A stretch of DNA of 64,000 bases, from NCBI RefSeq assembly GCF_910589235.1, contig NC_060976.1:763501-827500 (forward strand), read 5' to 3'. The translations under genes and the position numbers were made by a program. Shown here piece by piece: positions 43,945-64,000 of the stretch (the stretch's first letter is position 1; each line of letters opens with the position of its first letter). Under the pieces are notes generated by a model. The model had not been told where the DNA came from. It ran no database searches and saw only the letters and a program-made list of their open reading frames with translations. The stretch is from Vespa crabro. Taxonomy: Eukaryota; Arthropoda; Insecta; Hymenoptera; Vespidae.

Positions 43945-44446
43945 ATGTTTGCTATCCAAAAGACAATTGGAAATGCACGATTGGCAAAACAGATGATTGT
44001 ACAACAACGAAGAACCGTTGTTGATTTACCTCCTTCCGTCAAAGTAACATTTATTGTAAGTTTTCTTTTTATTTCTATGACATTATGTAATTTCTTCATT
44101 GTCCTTTAAATATTATTCTTTAAATATTATTAGATAATATTATTGGATTTTTGTAATTAATATTTTTTTGGTCAATTCAATTTTAAACAAAAGGATTAAA
44201 AAGATAGAATATGGTAATCTATGTAAATTTTATCATACGTTTTATCGTTTAAGTCAAAGTTTAACTGTTTAATAGATTGTATATTATTGCATTACTAAAT
44301 TTTGTTATTGTTACAACAATTATTTCTATGATATTAATTTTCTTCTTTTTCAGGAAAAATTAATTGGTGGAATAGCAATTACTGTGTCTATGCTAGCAGT
44401 ACCTACATATATTTCATGTAACATAAAGAATTATAGGAAGAATTAA
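43945..44446 (+). CDS. Probable cytochrome c oxidase subunit 8 (COX8-like)
   Basis: Two exons, 43945-44055 and 44354-44446 (GT/AG, phase 0), encode 67 aa. The first ~25 residues are basic and lack acids (AIQKTIGNARLAKQMIVQQR), like a mitochondrial presequence. Then comes a short PPSVKVTF segment, one hydrophobic transmembrane stretch (about residues 40-57, GGIAITVSMLAVPTYIS) and a C-terminal CNIKNYRKN. Length, single membrane span and the Pro-then-Asn-x-x-x-Tyr-Arg end fit the COX8 family of inner-membrane subunits of complex IV. The match is from memory of a short, poorly conserved family, so another small inner-membrane subunit is possible. AATAAA lies at about 44631. It is divergent from Cul5 and convergent with the ADAMTS gene. 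Confidence 0.65.
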
Positions 44447-45214
44447 GATGAAAATGTAATTACATCTATAGTTACAAAGTATCGGCTATAACAATGCTGT
44501 TACTTAGGATTATTGTAAGATAATGTATTTTAAAATTTAAGAACCAATAAGATCTATATTCAAAAGATATAGTCCATATTTAAACAAAGTTTTAACTTAA
44601 TTTAATCCTTTAATCGATTTTAAAACCTTAATAAAATAATATTTAATTTTTATGTCATTCTTTTTATTTAGTTTTTTATTGAAATTTCAAGAGAATCATT
44701 AAAGATATTGTCAGTTATTATATTCAGGAGGAAATAAGTAACGTGTCAATGAGATGTGATACATAAACTTGTTACATAAATAAATACGATAACAAAAATT
44801 TTTATATCGTTTATTATGACGCAGAGATATGATGATGATGATGATTATCACGTAAAGCATAATTTGAAAATAGATGTCAATTTTTTTTTCCTTTTTTTTT
44901 TTATTATTTGTTTTTGCTTAAAACGATTAAGCGTTACAAAATTTTTCAAATGATATTATAAATGCGAATAAATAGGATCGATCGAGATAAGATTCGTAGA
45001 TTCGATGATATTTATTTAGGATCATTAAACAATTAAAATTGATCTTCATGACGTCGAATGTTTCCATTTATTTAGATAGAAGCTGGGATATGGTGAAGAA
45101 TATTAATTAAAAAAAGAAAAAACAAAAAAAGAAAAAGAAAAAAAAAGAAAAGTAATAATAAGGCTAACGACGTCGTTTTGTATGAGATTATCAAAACATT
45201 ATCAGGGACGTAAA

Positions 45215-57295
<12,081 letters not shown>

Positions 57296-57531
57296 CTGAA
57301 ACACAAAACCAGGTCGGTCTCGTCTTACCCGCAGACGCGTCTCTCCCGCTTAAAGTTTCTCTTTCAGATACGGACAAGGTTGGCCCGATCGAAGAGAGAT
57401 ATCCTGCTAAAACTATTGCTCCTCTTGAGGAACAGGACATTGGGAATTGTCAGCGAACGGTTTAGCTTTTTTTTTTCTTTTTTCTTTTCCTTGTTTCTTT
57501 TTCTTTTTCTTTTTTTTTTTTTTTTTTTTGT

Positions 57532-57895
57532 AACAAATGAGTAGAAATATTTCTACTTTCTTTTTCTATACTTTTTTCTTCTTCTTTTTTTTTTTTATAA
57601 CAAATGAGTAAAAATATTTTCACTTTCGTTTTATAATAACTTTTTCCTTTTTTCCTCTTTTTCTTTCCTTTCTTTTTTTTTTTTTTTTTTACAACAAAAA
57701 TAACTAGAAATATCTCCACTTTTTTCTTCTATAATAAATTTTTTAATTGTTTTTTTTTTTTATTTTTGTAACAAATAAGCAAAAGTATTTCTACTTTCTC
57801 CTTCTATAATAATTCTTTCATTTTTTATTCTTTTTTTCTTTTTTTTTTTTGGTAAGGAATATTTCCACTTTCTTATTCTATAATAATAACTTGTA
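57532..57895. repeat. Irregular minisatellite with poly-T spacers
   Basis: Five copies of a core such as AACAAATGAGTAGAAATATT plus TCTACTTTC and TTCTATAATAA (starting near 57532, 57598, 57691, 57770 and 57853) are separated by poly-T tracts of varying length. It lies just upstream of the first visible ADAMTS exon. Confidence 0.75.
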
Positions 57896-59225
57896 CGATA
57901 ACATTTTAATGTTCACGTTTCAAACGATTATTTACGAGCAATTTGAAAAGATCAATATCGTCAGATTCGATCTTAAATATCAATATGAAAATATATCTTG
58001 CCTTTATTATTCTTTGCTTTTTATATTGTCTTTTTTAAATCATTAAATTGAAATAATAAAATTTTCGAACGAATAAAATTCGTTATACGACTGGATTAAT
58101 TTAATAAATACGATTAAATTTTAAGCGGCGATCGGATAAAAGAAAAATGAGAAGTGTTAAATGTCGATGGTAACGCTGAAAGTGCAAGATTTGTATCAGA
58201 GGTTGAACATCGATCAGTGTCGTTCCGGTTCTCTCGTCGTGTTCCTTTGAACATTGGTAACGGATATCGAAATGCGGGAATGAAATAAAGGCAAAAAAAG
58301 AAAGAAAGAAACGAAAAAAAAAAACTAAACAAAATAAAATAAAGAAAAAAAGAAAAAAGAAAGAAGGAGAGTCGAGAATAAAGTAGGATAAGGTTTATCC
58401 CCTTGAGTAGAAAGGGCGAGATGAAAAGGGCACGAAAATAGCAGACGAGTCGAGAAGGCAATTCGCTATTTTGCCTAGCCATCGAATGCGGACCGTGAAA
58501 AATAAATCATGGCGCCAATCTCACATAGGTATCTAAGAGGAAGGTCGTTGAAGATGAGAGTGGGAAAAGAGGCCTTCTCCTCAAAGGCCCCACAGCATAT
58601 GGGCAAAAAAGGCCCATGAGTACATGACTCAGCTCTGTATGGGGCCAGACGACTCGTTCTTCTCACCTACCTACTTTATTTCCTCTCCTTTCTAACCCTT
58701 TCTCTCTTTTTCCCTCCACACGCTCTTCTCTCCTTCTCTTCTTTCTCCTTCTACTTTTCAAAGAGAAAGAATCTCGCCTTCTTTGAACTTCTTTCACTTC
58801 TCTCTTGAAGTTCGATCGAGCGGAGAGACATATAAGGAGAGATTCTTTTCTTCGCGATACTCTATAGGTCTAAATATTTTTCAAAGATTGTTCTTTAAAT
58901 TTTTTTTTCATAAGAGTATAATATATTCATGCATATATTCTCATAATATATTCTCTTATATGTATATAAAATTTTAAATTATATTTTATATATATATATA
59001 TAAATATATATATATATCTGTTTAAAGAATAGATGAAGAATAATACGATATAATTATTTGTACTCGATTTAGTTATGATTTTATTTTGAAATATGCTAAT
59101 CCGATTGAAACAAATAAATAAACACTCATATATACACATATTTAAAAATTTGAAATTTCCATTTAAAATTGATTCAAAGTTGAAATCGGTTAATTTCATT
59201 TGCGAATAGGAAATAAATAAGAACG
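57896..59225. other. Gene-free stretch, probable ADAMTS 5' intron
   Basis: No gene is supported. A GC-richer patch at about 58490-58650 contains two short hairpins (GGCCTT/AAAGGCC and ATGGGC/GCCCAT). The rest is AT-rich with pyrimidine tracts at about 58675-58760. Confidence 0.5.
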
Positions 59226-59399
59226 TTATCGTCGATCTGGCGATCTATCTTGAACATCCGTTACTTCGTTGTACACAGTCACGTTCTTCTTCAGAGAATT
59301 GCGACTAATCATAAGCAAACACGTGCCGGTTGAGTCCCCGACTAAAAAGCCATTTGTATCCTTCCGTAGCAGTTTAATTGGTTCGCCACAATATGAGAC
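59226..59399 (-). other. Unidentified coding-like fragment
   Basis: A minus-strand frame of 57 codons, open from 59399 to a TAA at 59226-59228, reads CGEPIKLLRKDTNGFLVGDS, then TGTCLLMISRN, then VTVYNEVTDVQDRSPDRR. The composition is unlike the surrounding repeats and looks like real protein. It has no in-frame ATG at its start. A weak acceptor (ctacatgag) could precede it. It may be a terminal exon of another gene or a gene fragment. I do not recognise the family. Confidence 0.35.
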
Positions 59400-59428
59400 T
59401 CATGTAGTATGAAAGATATGAAATATGT

Positions 59429-59518
59429 ATATAGGGTGTATCTTAAAACGTTTAACGATGACAGAATTCAACGAAATTCCTTTACACGGATGGTAGAATT
59501 ATTTATATTTTCATTTCC

Positions 59519-59576
<58 letters not shown>

Positions 59577-59856
59577 GTTATTTTACTTTAACAGAAGATA
59601 TTCAAATATTAATTATCTTTTATCTAAACTCAAGATAATTGCTCCTTTATCTTTTAAGACAATTATTTCCAAACAAATTGTATTTTCATAATTGAAATAG
59701 AAGAAGATAAAATGAAAGAAGAAAATGAAGAGGAATAAATGCGAGGAGAAAAATTTTTGCAAAAAAATTCGTTTTCTTTCGTTTCCTTTCGTTTTTATTT
59801 TTATTTCAAAAATACTCTTGAAACGTAATCCACGTGTTGAAGTATCACCCTGTATA
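59429..59856. mobile_element. Possible MITE with GGGTG ends
   Basis: ATATAGGGTGTATCTTAAAA at 59429 and the complement of a similar string ending CACCCTGTAT at 59856 form imperfect inverted ends (about 16 of 20 alike). The interior includes a (TA)n run at 59524-59574 and no transposase. No clear target duplication was found, so this is tentative. Confidence 0.35.
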
Positions 59857-61002
59857 TTTATATGCGGTCACGTTTTAGTTGTCCCATTTTGCAGAATTCG
59901 ATTAATCCCGTGTACATCGTAAGATAATTTATATTCCTTGCTGTTTAAGAGCATACCAATGGTGTACGCTCTTTCTCCCACGTGTTCTTGCGTTATATCG
60001 AACCGAAGAAAACCGCTTTATAATTATCCCCTTACTTTTTCTTAGCCCTTACCCCGCATTTTACGTCTTCTCTAACATGTACCATCTTGCTTATGGTTCA
60101 CCGACTTATCTCTCGGATTTATCCTTCCATTTTATTTCTTTTCTTTTCTTTTTTCTTTTCTTTTTTCTTTTCTTTTTTCTTTTCTTTTTTCTTTTTAATG
60201 TTTTTTCTTTTCTAAAGCGTTCATCGCATCGTACTCAATTTTTTTTTTCTACAATATTTTTCATGATAAACAATATTTTTTAAAAGATATATGGAATAAT
60301 TCATTGCCATATGTTCTTTTTTTCTTTTATTATCTTTTTTTTTTATCCTTTTTCGTCAGACCTAACTCTTTTCATGATTTATACTTGCGATCTAACAAGC
60401 GTCGGTATAAATGTGGATTATAAATTAAGGGCCGGTTTAATGGTCTTCCTTCTTAGAAGCAAATAGAAAAATACATTTATATTTGTATCAAAGGAAATGT
60501 TTTATTCGTGCGTCAAATATATTAATAGTCGATCAATTATTTTGAAAAAATTATTAAACAAGTATTGATCTGTTAGGTCTTAATAATTGACGAGATATTA
60601 TTGTTTATAATTATTTTCAATATAAACGATCATATACATATAAACAATCTTAAGGCAATGAAAAAATCAAAAACGTACAAGACGATCTTACAATAAGTTT
60701 ATTTATCATTTTATTAACTTTGATTAATCGAAAAGAAAAAAACTTTAAAATTGAGTTGAAATAATAAGAAAAAAGAAAAAAAGAAAATAAATAGCTTACT
60801 TAAATCAATAAATGTTGAAAGCGTCGACTATTTTCTTGTATGCATAATCGATGTCTAGTAATTATATATTTTGTAATATTTCAAGTGTTAATCGATTAAT
60901 GGCGTTTATAATTTGTCCTAGTTAATTTTTCCTAAATTTCAATTTAATTAATTATAAGAATTACAATTATCTCTACATAGCATACTTCACAAATTAACCA
61001 TT

Positions 61003-61033
<31 letters not shown>

Positions 61034-61682
61034 ATATATAGACTTATATCGGTTTGATGATTTTTTTAAAGATAATTCATTAAAGTATTTAATTAATTAA
61101 AAGAAACTAAAATACAGAATATTTCTGTACAAAAAATTAAACATTTTTAAACTTTTGGTTTATTTTGAATATAATATTTCGTGCTTTTAAAATTTTCGAT
61201 ATATGAAGTGATGTAATTTTTCTTTATATATATATATATATATATGTAATTTTTCTATATATATATATATTTTTTTTTTTCTATTGCAGCTAACAAACGA
61301 AATGTTCGACTGATCCCTTAATTTTCAATTAATATGTATGTACATTTGATTAAGAAAATAAATAATATAGAAAAGAGAAAATAAATAACCTGAAATAATC
61401 AAAACGAAGAAGGAGAATTTGTAAAGGGATTGTCTTAATAAAAAAGTTTGAAATAATAAATATAATTCTAGAACATTTGAATTGAGTTTGTAGTCGAAAT
61501 ATTTATTAAAAGGAAAAGTTAATTTCCCGAATGCTTCAGGAAACGTTCTTTGTGGTCTTAAGTTATCCAATGAAATCATATTTTCAAGTTTCAAAGCTTT
61601 TTAATAATCGAAAAGAGAATAAAAGAAAGCTAAAGAGATAACGAGAGAAAGAGAGAAAGAGAGAGAAAGAGACAGAGAAAGA

Positions 61683-61771
<89 letters not shown>

Positions 61772-63617
61772 GGAGGGGGAGAGAATAACCTTGTTTGTTT
61801 CACATTGGTACAGCTACCCTTCTTGAGAGTACGACAGTACGAGCGCGATTTATTAGAATCTCGATAAATTATTATAAATGTCAATTGCATCGTGCCGTCC
61901 GATGCACGCCTGTTCTGCCATTAATCGTATGAAAGTTCGTTTGCGACATCACAAGTAGCACGACCGATATTATACGATTCTCTGGAATTTCGAAAGACGA
62001 TCTAACGATTGAAATCTTTTCGTCTTATTACTTATATAAGTTTTATATATAATATTTTTTTATTTATTATATATTATATAATATATATTATATGTATTAA
62101 AATTATTATATTATATATTATATATTTAATAATAATTATTATTATATATTATAATTATATATATATATATATAATATATTATTTAATGAATGTATAAAAT
62201 ATAATTAATGTTATACATTATACATAATAATAATTATTATACATTTTAATAATATATATATTATTTTATGAATGTATAAAATGTATTATATATATTCTTA
62301 TAATTATTATATATAATAATACATATTCATCTATATAAGAATATATTTATAATACATAAGAATATATTTAAAATATATAAGAACATATTTATATGTTCAT
62401 TTGTGTGGGATGTTTATTATGAAACCAATATAATTACATTATTTGAAAAGAAATAGAGCGATTAAAAAATTAATATATTTATAATTTTAATGTGAATTTT
62501 TTAATTATGAACAGCGATAAATCATTTCTAAAATATCTATTATATATACCTTGTTTAATGTAAGTACATAGGTCTTCTCGTTAATTACAATTGCAAAATC
62601 ATTTTTTATGAAAGTCCTGCAAGTTAACTTTTGGCAAATTTAATTAACCAATGGTAAGCTACCTAGTAAAATTATGTTAAAGCAGAATATATCAGTCCTA
62701 CTTTATATATACATACACATATATATATACATACACACATATACATATATATACATATTGATATATATATCAATATTATGAATGGTTTAAAACCGTTATC
62801 TAAATTTAGGATTAGGATTAGTAATAAGATATAAGTGTCTTGTTTTTTAAAAATAATGCAAAAAACGTATTTACAGTTGCTCACTTACCAAGAATATAAA
62901 AAAAGGAGAAAATGTACACCATAAATATTATTGTAATATATTTTTAACTATAACGATCGAAAATAAAAAACCGAATATAGTTAAATAAATTAAGCATAAT
63001 CGAACTTATAATTTAATAAATATTTCAGTAAAGTAATTGTTTTATAATAAATAAAAAAAAAAATAAAAAAATAAAAATAATTCTTTTATATAATGGTATA
63101 AGGCCGTTGTCTTCAAAAAATCTGATTCGAATAAAAATGGCGTGATTCAATTGATAATAAGAATTTTTAATGTTTCATTATTTTCACAATTATGAACGGG
63201 ATGTTTTAATTTAACCCTTATGATCGATATATAAAAGCAATTAATTTGTTTTTTTATTTAGACAATTCTCATAAAAAGCATGCTTGATTGAATTTAATTA
63301 CATTGATTTACTTTTTCAAGTACATGGATAATACTTATTTCCACTTATCAATATATTTTTTTTTGCAAATCGATTGAAATGTAAATCATTAAATTATCCT
63401 GTTGCCAAGGAAAACGGATTTAAACCATTTTGATAATAAATTGCTCATATATCTATCCTTTTCTAATATTAAATTGTTCTATATATTAAAGCTTAGCTCC
63501 TTTCGGTAATAAATTTTCAAATTTTCAAATAAAATTGTAAGTCGCTAGATTTATTTTCATGGAAATATTAATTGAATGTTCAAGCTATTCAATTAATTAA
63601 GAAATAGTTTGAAACAT

Positions 63618-63674
<57 letters not shown>

Positions 63675-64000
63675 GTAATAAAACCAATTGAATAATTTGA
63701 ATTGCATGAAAATTAAATAAATAAAATTAAAATAAGTGAGTATTATTTATCCCGAGATTAGTTCGAATCGATGAGGTAAAGTATTAACATATGTGCACGA
63801 TGTAGTATAAGTTAATAATTAATCTTTTTAACTCCGTAAACATATCTTCGTATCCTTACTCTGTGATATTTTAGTTGTTTTTTTTTTCTTTTTCTTTCAT
63901 ATTTTCTTTTTTCTTTTTCATTTTCTCCTTTAGCACCCATCCTCCCTACTTCTCTCGCGTTGTTTGATGTAATGCAAGACTCGCGAGCTAGTACCTTGCG
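59857..64000. other. AT-rich gene-free tail of window
   Basis: I see no supported gene. The stretch holds TTTTC-type tracts (60137-60200), (TA)n runs (61003-61030, 63625-63660), a (GA)n tract (about 61640-61775) and a very AT-rich block with nested TA palindromes (62040-62400). The last bases (complement CGCAAG|gtacta) resemble a minus-strand donor, so an upstream ADAMTS exon could begin at the window edge. This is not shown. Confidence 0.5.
61640..61775. repeat. (GA)n/(GAAA) microsatellite
   Basis: About 135 bp of GAGA interrupted at regular intervals by GAAAGA. The long Ser-Leu frame on the minus strand is its translation. Confidence 0.9.

Noticed and set aside
58475..58666. 63-residue minus-strand frame (RRTSRLAPYRAESC)
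   Set aside because: It looks superficially protein-like but has no splice partner, no known similarity, and coincides with the hairpin island.

Overview
The window looks like nuclear DNA of an insect, most likely a hymenopteran and possibly a social (vespid-type) wasp. The evidence is intron-split animal genes (adducin/hu-li tai shao, BAP111, calcipressin, cullin-5, ADAMTS), strongly AT-rich introns and spacers, a very high density of microsatellites, and small relics of piggyBac-, hAT- and mariner-type DNA transposons. The order-level placement is an inference from style and protein similarity recalled from memory. No database was searched. All exon borders were placed by hand from GT/AG signals, reading-phase continuity and protein family knowledge.

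Layout. 1-2604: AT-rich non-coding DNA with a piggyBac-like MITE, next to the 3' end of hts. 2605-13604 (-): hts (adducin), 13 coding exons, 1678 codons. Its last exon alone adds a 988-residue low-complexity tail. 13605-24157: about 10 kb of microsatellite-rich DNA that should hold the hts 5' UTR/promoter and the promoter of the next gene. 24158-25602 (+): an unrecognised two-membrane-segment protein with a PPTY motif. 26987-28120 (+): MCTS1. 28405-32746 (-): dalao/BAP111 (SMARCE1) with a giant Gln/Pro/His C-terminus and a hAT-like MITE in one intron. 34949-36067 (+): sarah/nebula (RCAN, calcipressin). 38956-43534 (-): Cul5. 43945-44446 (+): a 67-residue probable cytochrome c oxidase subunit 8, head-to-head with Cul5. 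45215-57295 (-): a PLAC-domain ADAMTS metalloprotease, 14 exons, missing its first exon(s). Its introns carry a piggyBac-like element, a hAT-like element, a fold-back-like repeat, a dead mariner and a diverged duplicated segment. 57296-64000: no confident gene. It is probably the long 5' intron of the ADAMTS gene, with a minisatellite, one unidentified coding-like fragment and many AT/GA repeats.

The genes are ordinary single-copy eukaryotic genes acting in separate processes: membrane skeleton, translation re-initiation, SWI/SNF chromatin remodelling, calcineurin control, ubiquitin ligation, respiration and matrix proteolysis. No operon-like pathway is implied. Neighbours are arranged in divergent and convergent pairs. 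The most interesting points are the mega-exon that extends adducin (reminiscent of the Drosophila ovarian Hts/ring-canal form), the charge-cluster insertion in the ADAMTS prodomain, the orphan PPxY membrane protein, and the cluster of transposon relics in the ADAMTS introns.
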